A stretch of DNA of 64,000 nt, from NCBI RefSeq assembly GCF_000147715.2, contig NC_017934.1, forward strand, positions 1,426,001 to 1,490,000, given 5' to 3'. The notes beneath the pieces are model-generated. The model ran no database searches and was not told where the DNA came from. It saw only the letters and a program-made list of their open reading frames with translations. The stretch comes from Mesotoga prima MesG1.Ag.4.2 (GTDB taxonomy: Bacteria > Thermotogota > Thermotogae > Petrotogales > Kosmotogaceae). Position 1 is the stretch's first letter; every line of letters starts with the position of its first letter. Both the position numbers and the translations under genes were made by a program. Positions 25,610 to 34,209 of the stretch are shown in pieces.

Positions 25610-26839
25610 GTGACCGAAAAATTCTCGAAAATCGCACTCAGGATGAAATCCAACGTCATTAGGGAGCTTCTAAAGGTTACTTCAAAACCAGGTATGATTT
25701 CTTTTGGAGGAGGCGTACCTGATCCTGACACATTTCCACGTTTTGAAATGGCTGAAATATCTAAAGAGATTCTAGAAAACGAATACAAGCTCACTCTTCA
25801 GTACGGATCAACAGAGGGGGACCCTATACTCAGGGAAGAGTATATATCTTTACTAAAGAGAGAGAGTGGAATAGAAGGAATCGACGTTGACAACCTGCTC
25901 GTTACAGTGGGCTCTCAAAGTGCGCTCGATCTGATTAGCAAGATCTTACTGGATGAAGATAGCATATATTTCGTCTCTAAGCCTGTTTACCTGGGGGCGG
26001 CTAGCGCCTTTTCTCTCAGATCAGATCGCCATGTGTACATGTCATTGCGCGAAGACGGTGCAGATATTGATGAAGTTGAACAAAACCTCCAGGAGATAGA
26101 GAACAGAGGTGAACTCAACAAGGTTAAGTTTATCTACACCATTTCGAATTTCCACAATCCAGCTGGAGTAACGATGAGTCTTGAAAAGAGAAAGAGACTT
26201 GTTGAAATTGCAAATAAGTACGATGTTCTCATAGTTGAGGATGATCCTTACGGTGACTTGCGGTATGAGGGCAAACCAATCGATCCGATCTTCAAGATCG
26301 GGGGTCAGGAAAGGGTATTGCTGCTGAAGACATTCAGCAAGATACTGTCACCCGGACTAAGACTTGGCATTGTGGTTGGTAATAAGACTATTGTGAAGAA
26401 AATGGTAACTGCAAAGCAGGCTACTGATCTCTGTACTCCTAGTCTCACACAGCGAATAGCTGCGAGATATCTTCAGAGATATGACTTGCTCTCCCAAATA
26501 GAACCTACGATAGCCCTTTATAGAGAGAAAAAGGACCTAATGCTTGCTGAGCTGGAAAGAAGCTTTGGGAGTATGGAAGGGTTCCACTGGACCAAACCGG
26601 AAGGTGGTCTATTCATATGGTTCACTCTGCCCGAGGGATTCGATACGGCAGAAATGCTTGAAAGAGGAAAGGCAGCAAACATACTCTTTGTCCCGGGAGA
26701 GGCCTTCTCGTTGGACAACACATGCAATAATTCGATGCGATTGTCCTTCTGTCTTCCTCCCAGAGAAGATATTATAGAAGGGGTAAGAAGGCTGAAGAAG
26801 ATCGTTGTGGAGTACGGCAAAGAGAAGAATCTTCTCTAA
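25610..26839 (+). CDS. PLP-dependent class I/II aminotransferase (LysN/2-aminoadipate type)
   Basis: Fold type I aminotransferase. Seen: MISFGGGVPDPDTFP, QYGSTEGDPILREEY, TVGSQSALDLISKILLD, FHNPAGVTMSLEKR (substrate Asn), VEDDPYGDLRYEG (PLP Asp) and LKTFSKILSPGLRLGIVVG with the Schiff-base Lys. LysN-like enzymes have broad specificity including branched-chain, aromatic and 2-aminoadipate substrates. GTG at 25610 lies after TAGGGGGTG; GTG at 25601 would overlap the SD. First gene of the acyl-CoA/ATP-yielding operon, so it probably supplies the 2-oxoacid. Confidence 0.9.
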   Translation: MTEKFSKIALRMKSNVIRELLKVTSKPGMISFGGGVPDPDTFPRFEMAEISKEILENEYKLTLQYGSTEGDPILREEYISLLKRESGIEGIDVDNLLVTVGSQSALDLISKILLDEDSIYFVSKPVYLGAASAFSLRSDRHVYMSLREDGADIDEVEQNLQEIENRGELNKVKFIYTISNFHNPAGVTMSLEKRKRLVEIANKYDVLIVEDDPYGDLRYEGKPIDPIFKIGGQERVLLLKTFSKILSPGLRLGIVVGNKTIVKKMVTAKQATDLCTPSLTQRIAARYLQRYDLLSQIEPTIALYREKKDLMLAELERSFGSMEGFHWTKPEGGLFIWFTLPEGFDTAEMLERGKAANILFVPGEAFSLDNTCNNSMRLSFCLPPREDIIEGVRRLKKIVVEYGKEKNLL

Positions 26840-26851
26840 AGGAGTGGAAAG

Positions 26852-27907
26852 ATGAAGATCCTTGCTATAAACCCCGGCTCAACTTCAACAAAGATAGCTG
26901 TTTTCAATGACGAAGAGGAGATTGTTAGAGGTTCGATTCAGCACTTCTCGTCTCGGAATGATCGAAGTCAAGACATTCAAGATAGAGCAGAGGAAATCCT
27001 ATCCTTCCTAAAAGAAAGCAGTATTTCTTTCGATTTTGACGCCATTGCCTGTAGAGGAGGCATATTGCCACCTATGGAAAGCGGTACATATCTGGTAAAC
27101 GATAAGATGGTAGATTTTCTCCTTCATCGCTCGGCAATTGATCACCCATCGAATCTTGCGGCTCCCATAGGTTTAAGGCTCTCTGAAGGGAAGATTCCCG
27201 TGTTTATAACAGATCCAATCTCCGTCGACGAGTTGTGCGAAGAGGCTCGTTTGTCAGGCCTTCCTCAACTTCCAAGAGTCTCTAGACTTCATGCGCTTAA
27301 CATGAAAGCTGCCGCGAGACAAATAGCCTTTGATCTTGGGAGAGATGTCCAAAATCTCAATCTGGTAATCGCCCATCTGGGCGGAGGTATCTCTGTTGGC
27401 CTGCAGTTGAGAGGGAAGATGGTGGATGTCAACAACGCAACCGATGAGGGACCTTTCAGCCCAAACAGAACTGGGGAGCTTCCAGTAGGTGATGTAGTGG
27501 AAAAATGCTTCTCGGGAGAATACTCGGAAAGGGAGCTTCTCAACAGATACTTAAAATTCGGCGGACTTCTCGCCTATCTTGGAACCGACGATCTAAGAAA
27601 GGCGCTGGAATTTGCAAAAGAAGATGACGACGCAGCTCTAGTTGTAGACGCAATGGCTTATCAGATTGGGAAAGAGATCGGAGGAATGGTTGCTGTAGCT
27701 GGTGGTTCGATCGACGCAATTGTTTTGACCGGTGGGATGGCATACAATACTGAATTCGTCCAAAAGATTAAAGAATACATTGGGAAGTTCGCGCTGGTAG
27801 TCATAGAACCTGGCGAAAACGAGCTTCTTTCTCTTGCTCTAGGAGCAAAGAGAGTACTGGAAGGAACTGAAAAGGCAAGAACTTTTGATCCGGAGGTGGC
27901 GATGTGA
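26852..27907 (+). CDS. buk: Butyrate kinase (first copy)
   Basis: ASKHA-fold acyl-phosphate kinase: acyl phosphate + ADP to acid + ATP. Seen: ILAINPGSTSTKIAVF (phosphate 1), IACRGGILPPMESGTYLVND, VIAHLGGGISVGLQLRGKMVDVNNA, DEGPFSPNRTGELP and IVLTGGMAYN (adenosine motif). Length of 351 aa is typical for Buk. It follows the aminotransferase by 12 bases and overlaps ptb (GTGA). Its natural substrate may be isobutyryl- or isovaleryl-phosphate, given the branched-chain setting; that is inference. Confidence 0.93.
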   Translation: MKILAINPGSTSTKIAVFNDEEEIVRGSIQHFSSRNDRSQDIQDRAEEILSFLKESSISFDFDAIACRGGILPPMESGTYLVNDKMVDFLLHRSAIDHPSNLAAPIGLRLSEGKIPVFITDPISVDELCEEARLSGLPQLPRVSRLHALNMKAAARQIAFDLGRDVQNLNLVIAHLGGGISVGLQLRGKMVDVNNATDEGPFSPNRTGELPVGDVVEKCFSGEYSERELLNRYLKFGGLLAYLGTDDLRKALEFAKEDDDAALVVDAMAYQIGKEIGGMVAVAGGSIDAIVLTGGMAYNTEFVQKIKEYIGKFALVVIEPGENELLSLALGAKRVLEGTEKARTFDPEVAM

Positions 27908-28803
27908 TTCCACATCTCTCACAACTCATAGATCAAGCTAAGAATAACCCAAAGACAGTTGCCATTGCAGCAGCTGAGGACTCAATAGTTCTGGCCGCGG
28001 CTAAAGAGGCTGCAGAGCATGGCATTGCATCGTTCATTCTATTTGGTCAAAAAAAGAAAATCGAGGAAATAAACAATGAGCTTAGCTTTTCTGAAGGCTT
28101 TACAATAGTCCACTGTTCCACAAAAATCGAATCAATTGAAAAGGCAGTAAAGGCCGTTTCCTTAAAAGATGCAGAGATTCTTATGAAGGGCAATGTCAAG
28201 ACCGGGGAACTTCTAGGCATCTATTTGAAAGATGAGTTTGGTCTCAAAACCGGAAGAACAATGAATCTAGTAACTGTTTTCGAGATAAAGAGATACCACA
28301 AGCTGCTACTTGTAACAGATGCAGGTATGGTTATCGCTCCTGATCTCAATCAAAAAGCCGATTCAATAATCAACTCGGTTTCTGTTGCGCGAGCGCTGGA
28401 AAACAAAAGACCGAAGGTTGCAGTTCTCGCGGCAATAGAGACTGTCAACCCAAAAATGCCCGCAACTATTGAGGCCGCGATTCTTTCACAGATGGCAAGG
28501 AGGGGGCAGCTTGGATCTGTCGATGTTGATGGCCCTTTTGCTCTAGACAACGCTATCTCACGTGAAGCTGCAGAGCACAAGGGGATTTCCAGTTCAGTGG
28601 CGGGCGATGCAGATATCTTGATAATGCCCGACATCGAAGCAGGTAATATCTTCTATAAAGCCATGGCATTTCTTTCTGAATGTCAATTAGCAAGCACTAT
28701 AGTTGGGGGGAAAGCTCCGATAATACTCACTTCGCGTGCAGATTCAGCGGAAACTAAGTTGTACTCGATAGCTCTAAACGTCCTTCTTGCGGGAGTGATA
28801 TGA
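27904..28803 (+). CDS. ptb: Phosphate butyryltransferase
   Basis: Phosphotransacylase: acyl-CoA + Pi to acyl phosphate + CoA. Seen: VAIAAAEDSIVLAAAKEAAEHG, AEILMKGNVKTGELL, LLVTDAGMVIAPDLNQKADSIINSV, VDGPFALDNAIS and MPDIEAGNIFYKAM, all characteristic of Ptb in contrast to Pta. Length of 299 aa is standard. GTG start overlaps buk1 and the stop overlaps buk2 (ATGA), so it sits between two kinases. It uses the acyl-CoA made by the oxidoreductase encoded downstream. Confidence 0.93.
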   Translation: MIPHLSQLIDQAKNNPKTVAIAAAEDSIVLAAAKEAAEHGIASFILFGQKKKIEEINNELSFSEGFTIVHCSTKIESIEKAVKAVSLKDAEILMKGNVKTGELLGIYLKDEFGLKTGRTMNLVTVFEIKRYHKLLLVTDAGMVIAPDLNQKADSIINSVSVARALENKRPKVAVLAAIETVNPKMPATIEAAILSQMARRGQLGSVDVDGPFALDNAISREAAEHKGISSSVAGDADILIMPDIEAGNIFYKAMAFLSECQLASTIVGGKAPIILTSRADSAETKLYSIALNVLLAGVI

Positions 28804-29888
28804 TGTCGGTTGTCTTGGTTATCAACCCCGGCTCGACTTCAACAAAATTGGCTCTATTCAGAGATTCAGAGATGATCGGTGAGCATACGATCAGACACTC
28901 GCCTGACGAACTGAGTAAATTTCCTTCATTATATGAGCAGCGTGAATTCAGAAAGGCCTTAATTGTAAGGTTCTTGGAATCAGTGAAGCACCCGCTCTCG
29001 GAAATCGATGCAATCATCGGGAGAGGTGGGATGCTCCGCCCTCTCGAAGGTGGTACATACGCGGTAAACGAAGAAATGATAGAAGACCTTAGATTGGCAA
29101 AATACGGTGAACATGCGTCTAATCTTGGAGCAATACTGGCAAACGAGCTTTCACTCGAAAGCGGAAAGGGAATCCCGGCTTACATAGCCGATCCGGTTGT
29201 AGTAGATGAAATGGAACCAGTCGCAAAATTTTCGGGACATCCGGACTATACGAGGAGATCGATATTTCACGCTTTGAATCAGAAAGCAGTTGCAAGGGAA
29301 GTAGCATCAAGGTATGGAAAGAAATATGAAGAGATGAATTTCGTTGTAGTTCATATGGGCGGGGGGATTTCCATCGGTGCTCACAGAAGGGGAAGGGTGG
29401 TCGATGTAAACAACGCTCTAAATGGAGACGGGCCGTTCAGCCCGGAAAGAGCGGGGACTCTCCCTCTCACTGGTTTGATAAAGCTATGTTTCTCTAATGA
29501 ATATACCAAGGATGAAATCAGAAAATTAATAAAGGGAAAAGGCGGCCTCATGGCTTATACGGGGACCAGTGACTGTCAGAAAGTTCAGCAAGCAATACTA
29601 GACGGAGATCGGGAATCTGAACTAGCTTATAAGGCAATGGCATACCAGATTGTTAAGTGGGTAGGAAGAATGGCAGCAGCACTATCCGGCGAAGTGGATG
29701 CGATAATAATAACCGGCGGAATAGCTTATGATAGTAGATTTATGGTTCCGTGGTTGACAGAGAAACTGAGCTTTATCGCACCCATAAACGTTGTTCCAGG
29801 TGGAAACGAAGAGCTATCTCTTGCCGTCGCGTGTTTGAGAGTACTTGAAGGAAGCGAGAAAGCAAAACAATACAGGGGGAAATCGTGA
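28800..29888 (+). CDS. buk: Butyrate kinase (second copy)
   Basis: Same family as the gene at 26852: VLVINPGSTSTKLALF, IIGRGGMLRPLEGGTYAVNE, VVVHMGGGISIGAHRRGRVVDVNNA, DGPFSPERAGTLP and IIITGGIAYD. The two copies share motif order but differ throughout, so they are older paralogues and not a recent duplication. Start overlaps ptb and its stop overlaps the ATPase gene (GTGA). Having two kinases for one phosphotransacylase suggests different acyl preferences or an obligate heteromer; sequence alone cannot decide. Confidence 0.93.
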   Translation: MMSVVLVINPGSTSTKLALFRDSEMIGEHTIRHSPDELSKFPSLYEQREFRKALIVRFLESVKHPLSEIDAIIGRGGMLRPLEGGTYAVNEEMIEDLRLAKYGEHASNLGAILANELSLESGKGIPAYIADPVVVDEMEPVAKFSGHPDYTRRSIFHALNQKAVAREVASRYGKKYEEMNFVVVHMGGGISIGAHRRGRVVDVNNALNGDGPFSPERAGTLPLTGLIKLCFSNEYTKDEIRKLIKGKGGLMAYTGTSDCQKVQQAILDGDRESELAYKAMAYQIVKWVGRMAAALSGEVDAIIITGGIAYDSRFMVPWLTEKLSFIAPINVVPGGNEELSLAVACLRVLEGSEKAKQYRGKS

Positions 29889-30556
29889 ACTTCACTAAAA
29901 AGATCCTTATCTTCATGGGGATGTTTGGAAGCGGAAAGACGGAAATTGCGCTTAACGTATCCAGGCTACTCACAAAAAAGGGAGAACGGGTCGCGCTTGC
30001 AGACATTGATACTGTAAGCCCATACTATAGATCTCGCGATATGAGAGACTCGTTTGAACAGCTCGGAATAAAGATCATCGCTCCAAAAGGAAAATTGGCA
30101 AACGCGGATTTGCCAATAATTCCTCCGGAGATTTTCGGCTATGTAGAGAACCCAGAGTTCAGGGTTGTCCTTGACGTTGGAGGAAGTGATGACGGTGCCG
30201 TCGTCCTATCCTCACTGAGCTCAAGGCTTCCGTATGACAACTGTGAAACATTTTACGTGTTAAATCGTTTTAGGCCATTCAATGACACCGTAGAGAACGC
30301 CGCTTCTCACTTTTTCAGACTTCAAGAAAAGTCGAGGATGAAAATCAACTACCTTGTGAACAACACCAACATTGGTCCCGAAACGATCTCAGAGACGATC
30401 GACAAGGGTGAGGAGTTCGTGAAACAACTGTCCGAAAAAGTTTCTGTTCCTGTAGCTTTCACGGTTGTCATGAATGGCTTGAATAGAGAACCGCGCTTGT
30501 TTGAGCAGCTTGAAATTAAGAAATATATGTTGAATCCATGGGAGGTAGAACAATGA
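29885..30556 (+). CDS. P-loop ATPase of unknown role in the oxidoreductase operon
   Basis: SIMIBI-like P-loop protein of 223 aa. Walker A is MGMFGSGKTEIALNVS near the N-terminus, then RVALADIDTVSPYYRSRD (switch-like) and FRVVLDVGGSDDGAVVL (Walker B region), and a guanine/adenine-loop-like NYLVNNTNIGPE. It resembles MinD/CobQ-type ATPases. No target domain or metal motif is visible. GTG overlaps buk2 and its stop overlaps the ferredoxin gene, so it is tightly embedded. A role in assembling or regulating the iron-sulfur/TPP oxidoreductase is possible but unproven. Confidence 0.72.
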   Translation: MNFTKKILIFMGMFGSGKTEIALNVSRLLTKKGERVALADIDTVSPYYRSRDMRDSFEQLGIKIIAPKGKLANADLPIIPPEIFGYVENPEFRVVLDVGGSDDGAVVLSSLSSRLPYDNCETFYVLNRFRPFNDTVENAASHFFRLQEKSRMKINYLVNNTNIGPETISETIDKGEEFVKQLSEKVSVPVAFTVVMNGLNREPRLFEQLEIKKYMLNPWEVEQ

Positions 30557-30777
30557 GCAAAAACTTCGTGAAGATTGACGAAGAGCGTTGCAAAGGCTGC
30601 GGCCTATGCATCAACTTCTGCCCGAAGAAAGTACTGAGCTTTTCGGACAAATTCAACAGCAAAGGATATCGTCCTGCTCAGCTGCATGATCTCGAAAACT
30701 GTATCGGATGCGGATTCTGTTATATGATGTGTCCAGATGCAGCAATAACCGTCTTCAAAGAAACGGCCGAGGTATAG
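30553..30777 (+). CDS. Ferredoxin-type delta subunit of 2-oxoacid:ferredoxin oxidoreductase
   Basis: 74 aa with two 4Fe-4S motifs, CKGCGLCINFCPKKVL and CIGCGFCYMMCPDAA. It is the electron-carrying subunit of the complex encoded by the next three genes. ATG at 30553 overlaps the ATPase stop (ATGA) behind GGGAGGT; the upstream in-frame ATG is less likely. Confidence 0.92.
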   Translation: MSKNFVKIDEERCKGCGLCINFCPKKVLSFSDKFNSKGYRPAQLHDLENCIGCGFCYMMCPDAAITVFKETAEV

Positions 30778-30787
30778 GGGGGAGATT

Positions 30788-31846
30788 ATGGCTGAAAAGA
30801 TTATGGTAAAAGGGAATGAGGCAATGGCTGAAGCTGCAGTAAGAGCCGGTTGTAGATTGTATTTTGGCTATCCCATTACCCCACAGTCGGAATTTACAGA
30901 ATACATGGCGAGAAGGATGCCAGAAGTCGATGGCGTCTTCCTTCAATCCGAGAGTGAAGTTGCTGCAGTAAATATGGTCTACGGCGCCGCATGTACGGGT
31001 CACAGGGTTATGACATCCACATCCAGTCCGGGTTTTAGTTTAATGCAGGAAGGTGTTTCTTACATTGCCGGGGCGAAGTTGCCGGCTGTGTTTGTAAATG
31101 TTGTCAGAGGTGGCCCTGGACTTGGTGATATCCAGCCTGCCCAGAGCGATTACTTCCAGTCCACCAAAGGCGGAGGTCACGGCGATTACCACTTGATTGT
31201 TCTAGCGCCGGGGAGTATTCAGGAAGCTGTTGATCTCATGGAAACTGCTTTCAGACTAGCGGACAATTACAGAGTCCCGGTTATGATGCTTGCCGACGGA
31301 ATGCTTGGTCAGATGATGGAGCCAGTTGTCTTCCCAGAGTTTGTCAAACTCGAGGAAATCAACGATCATTCAAGCTGGGCGTTAAGAGGCGCTGATGGAA
31401 GAGAACCTCATAAAGTTACTTCTTTCGATATCGATCCCGTTAGACTCGAAGAGATGAATACTGAAACACACAAGGTCTACGAAAAGATTAGATCAAAAGA
31501 AATCCGTTTCGAGACTCATGACCTTGAAGATGCCGATTATATTCTTGTTGGATATGGAACTATGGGAAGGATTCTTGGAAGCGTTGTTAAGACGGCAAGA
31601 AAACAGGGCATAAAAGTTGGACTTTTCAGACCGGTCTCTCTTTGGCCCTTTCCATATGATGAGCTGAAAAAGGCCGCAAGGGGAAAGAAGTTCTGCACAG
31701 TTGTAGAGATGTCAACGGGTCAAATGGTAGAGGATGTTCGTCTTTCAGTTGAGGGAAGCTTACCAGTGCATTTCTACGGAAGAACTGGCGGAATGGTCCC
31801 GACACCTGACGAAGTCTTCAGGGAACTCGTCAGACTTATAGGATGA
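30788..31846 (+). CDS. 2-oxoacid:ferredoxin oxidoreductase, alpha subunit (VorB/KorA type)
   Basis: Pyrimidine-side subunit of the CoA-acylating oxidoreductase. Seen: KGNEAMAEAAVRAGCRLYFGYPITPQSEFTEY split by normal linkers, MTSTSSPGFSLMQEGVSYIAGAKLPAVFVNVVRGGPGLG, and a C-terminal GRTGGMVPTPDEV. The short opening and separate subunits match 2-oxoisovalerate (VOR) or 2-oxoglutarate (KOR) enzymes more than pyruvate oxidoreductase. With ptb/buk, oxidation of branched-chain 2-oxoacids to acyl-CoA is favoured. SD GGGGGGAG lies upstream of the ATG. Confidence 0.9.
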   Translation: MAEKIMVKGNEAMAEAAVRAGCRLYFGYPITPQSEFTEYMARRMPEVDGVFLQSESEVAAVNMVYGAACTGHRVMTSTSSPGFSLMQEGVSYIAGAKLPAVFVNVVRGGPGLGDIQPAQSDYFQSTKGGGHGDYHLIVLAPGSIQEAVDLMETAFRLADNYRVPVMMLADGMLGQMMEPVVFPEFVKLEEINDHSSWALRGADGREPHKVTSFDIDPVRLEEMNTETHKVYEKIRSKEIRFETHDLEDADYILVGYGTMGRILGSVVKTARKQGIKVGLFRPVSLWPFPYDELKKAARGKKFCTVVEMSTGQMVEDVRLSVEGSLPVHFYGRTGGMVPTPDEVFRELVRLIG

Positions 31847-31855
31847 GGTGATTAT

Positions 31856-32608
31856 ATGGAAAAAGCGACATACAAGAAACCCAAATCGCTTGCTGAGAAG
31901 GAATTTTCCTATTGCCCAGGATGTCACCACGGCATTATTCATAGACTCGTAGCGGAAGTCATCGATGAACTGGATATTCAGGGAAAGACTCTTATGGTTG
32001 CTCCAGTTGGATGTTCAGTTTTCGCGTACGAGTTCTTCGATATTGACGGTACGGTTGCCCCCCACGGAAGAGCTCCGGCAGTTGCAACTGGAATGAAACG
32101 GGCAATGCCGGAGAAAATGGTCTTCACTTACCAGGGCGACGGAGATCTCGCCGCAATTGGAACGGCTGAGATCATTCACGCCGCAAACAGAGGTGAAAAG
32201 ATCACAACGATCTTCGTTAACAATGCGATATATGGAATGACGGGAGGTCAGATGGCCCCTACTTCCCTCCTTGGAATGAAGACGACAACTTCACCGTACG
32301 GAAGAAAAGCTGAGACTGAGGGTTTCCCAATTCATGTCTCGGAGTTACTAAAAGAGACCGCAGGAATAGTCTATCTCGAAAGAGTTTCCGTAAGCTCGCC
32401 TCAAGAAGTAATTAAGGCGAAGGCTGCAATAAAGAAGGCGTTCATTGCGCAGAAGAAGGGCCTGGGATTCTCGTTGGTCGAAGTTCTATCAACCTGTCCC
32501 ACAAATTGGGGGCTTGACCCGATAGAGTCCATCAAATGGCTAAACGAAAACATGAAAAAAGAATACCCAGAAGGTGTATTTGTCGACAAGGTCGGTGATA
32601 TTAGATGA
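31856..32608 (+). CDS. 2-oxoacid:ferredoxin oxidoreductase, beta (TPP-binding) subunit
   Basis: Thiamine-diphosphate subunit. Seen: FSYCPGCHHGIIHRLVAE, VAPVGCSVFAYEFFDIDG, HGRAPAVATGMKRA, the TPP motif YQGDGDLAAIGTAEIIHAANRGE...FVNNAIYGMTGGQMAPT. It binds TPP with Mg and forms the active site with the alpha subunit. ATG follows GAGGTGATTAT. The stop overlaps the gamma gene by 4 bases. Confidence 0.92.
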   Translation: MEKATYKKPKSLAEKEFSYCPGCHHGIIHRLVAEVIDELDIQGKTLMVAPVGCSVFAYEFFDIDGTVAPHGRAPAVATGMKRAMPEKMVFTYQGDGDLAAIGTAEIIHAANRGEKITTIFVNNAIYGMTGGQMAPTSLLGMKTTTSPYGRKAETEGFPIHVSELLKETAGIVYLERVSVSSPQEVIKAKAAIKKAFIAQKKGLGFSLVEVLSTCPTNWGLDPIESIKWLNENMKKEYPEGVFVDKVGDIR

Positions 32609-33144
32609 GTGAACATCTTCTGATAGCAGCGGGATTTGGCGGACAGGGAGTTATGTTGATCGGACAGATTCTGGCAACGGCTGGGATGTTCGACAACAAG
32701 CACACAACCTGGCTACCCTCATACGGCCCCGAGATGCGTGGAGGGACGGCCAACTGTACCGTAGTTGTAAGTGATGAACCTATCGCCTCTCCGATAACAA
32801 ACACGCCAAATGAATTGATTATTATGAATATTCCCTCTCTCATAAAGTTTGAGAAAGAGATCCAGTCTGATGGACTGATGGTGATAAACACGTCGGTTGT
32901 TGACAGAGATACGATTAGAGATGACATCTCCATAATAAAAGTAGATGCTAACGCTATCGCTGAGAAGTTGGGCAATCTGAAAGTAGCCAATATGGTTGTT
33001 CTTGGAGCATATCTCCAAAAGACGGGCGCAGTTACTCTTGAAGGTGTAAAAAAAGCGCTAGAAGAGAAACTTACCGGAAGTAAAGCTGCTCTTGTAAACC
33101 TGAACATTAAGGCAATTGAAGAAGGGATGAAATCAGTAAGCTGA
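32605..33144 (+). CDS. 2-oxoacid:ferredoxin oxidoreductase, gamma subunit
   Basis: The gamma-domain signature AAGFGGQGVMLIGQILA (residues about 7-23) and SYGPEMRGGTANCTVVVSD identify the catalytic gamma subunit that joins the alpha/beta core. 179 aa, standard length. ATG overlaps the beta stop (ATGA). Last gene of the operon, followed by a UUCG hairpin. Confidence 0.92.
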   Translation: MSEHLLIAAGFGGQGVMLIGQILATAGMFDNKHTTWLPSYGPEMRGGTANCTVVVSDEPIASPITNTPNELIIMNIPSLIKFEKEIQSDGLMVINTSVVDRDTIRDDISIIKVDANAIAEKLGNLKVANMVVLGAYLQKTGAVTLEGVKKALEEKLTGSKAALVNLNIKAIEEGMKSVS

Positions 33145-33156
33145 ACTCGTATAATG

Positions 33157-33178
33157 GGGCGTACCTTCGGGTACGTCC
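33157..33178 (+). terminator. UUCG-loop hairpin after the oxidoreductase operon
   Basis: GGGCGTACC-TTCG-GGTACGTCC: a nine-pair stem with one G-T pair and a UUCG tetraloop, 13 bases after the stop. The following tail (TTGTT) is only moderately T-rich, so termination strength is uncertain. Confidence 0.7.
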
Positions 33179-33243
33179 TTGTTACGCTGATATGCTCGCT
33201 CACGTGATTCAAATACTTAGAGCGCTGGTTCCCAAACTGGATG

Positions 33244-33249
33244 TATAAT
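33244..33249 (+). promoter_or_regulatory. -10 element of the ZIP transporter gene
   Basis: Perfect TATAAT 30 bases before the ATG; no convincing -35 at standard spacing. Confidence 0.4.
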
Positions 33250-33278
33250 CTTGGCAAGGTATTCTATGGAGGACTGAA

Positions 33279-34073
33279 ATGGAACTTGAAAATTTCTGGA
33301 CAGCGCTTTTTCTAACTTCTTTTGCGGGCCTTTCCACTGGAATCGGTAGTATTCTTGCAATTTTCACAAAGAAAACCAATACGAAATTTCTTTCAGTTTC
33401 ACTAGGCTTCTCGGCCGGGATAATGATATACGTATCGTTCGTGGAGATCTTTGTCAAGAGTGGTGAATCTCTCCAGAAGGCTATGGGAGATGGCATAAGC
33501 AACTGGGTCAATGTGATTGCTTTTTTTGGAGGCATAGGTGTTATTGCACTGATTGACTTTCTCGTGCCTAAGGCAGAGAATCCTCACGAAATGAGAGACG
33601 TCGACGAAATGGAAGCAAGCAGTAAGACTCTCTTGAGAATGGGCGTCTTCGTTGCCCTCGCAATTGCCATTCATAATTTTCCAGAGGGGCTAGCAACATT
33701 TCTAGCTGCCTTAGAGGAGCCTTCTCTTGGAATTCCGATAGCGTTTGCCATAGCTATTCATAACATTCCAGAGGGAATAGCTGTAGCTGTTCCGATATAC
33801 CATGCAACGGGTAGCAGAAAAAAAGCCTTCTTGTATTCGTTTCTCTCCGGTCTTGCAGAACCTGCAGGCGCTTTGATCGGCTTCTCTTTGATTAACATTC
33901 TGTTCAACGAGATCGCGTTTGGCGTTATATTTGCCGGTGTCGCGGGAATCATGGTTTACATTTCTCTTGATGAGCTTTTGCCTTCGGCAGAGAAGTATGG
34001 TAAACACCATCTGTCGATCTCGGGATTGATAGCGGGGATGGGTCTTATGGCAATAAGCTTGCTACTACTGTAA
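33279..34073 (+). CDS. ZIP family divalent metal transporter (ZupT-like)
   Basis: Eight membrane helices. The metal-binding helices carry [16 protein letters not shown] and [17 protein letters not shown], the two HNxPEG motifs of the ZupT/ZIP family, and [13 protein letters not shown] follows. Imports zinc and possibly iron or manganese into the cytoplasm. 264 aa, typical. The ATG lies behind TGGAGGACTGAA. It has its own -10 element and appears to be monocistronic. Confidence 0.93.
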   Translation: MELENFWTALFLTSFAGLSTGIGSILAIFTKKTNTKFLSVSLGFSAGIMIYVSFVEIFVKSGESLQKAMGDGISNWVNVIAFFGGIGVIALIDFLVPKAENPHEMRDVDEMEASSKTLLRMGVFVALAIAIHNFPEGLATFLAALEEPSLGIPIAFAIAIHNIPEGIAVAVPIYHATGSRKKAFLYSFLSGLAEPAGALIGFSLINILFNEIAFGVIFAGVAGIMVYISLDELLPSAEKYGKHHLSISGLIAGMGLMAISLLLL

Positions 34074-34209
34074 ATTGCCAATCATATAACTACATCTGGC
34101 TATTCTATGTGAAACTGCTTGACGCGGTTTTGTGGTCGCTCTGTGATTCGCTCGGTTCAATAAGTGTTACAATAATATGCGAAATTCCCAAGCTTTGGAG
34201 GTGCTTCGT

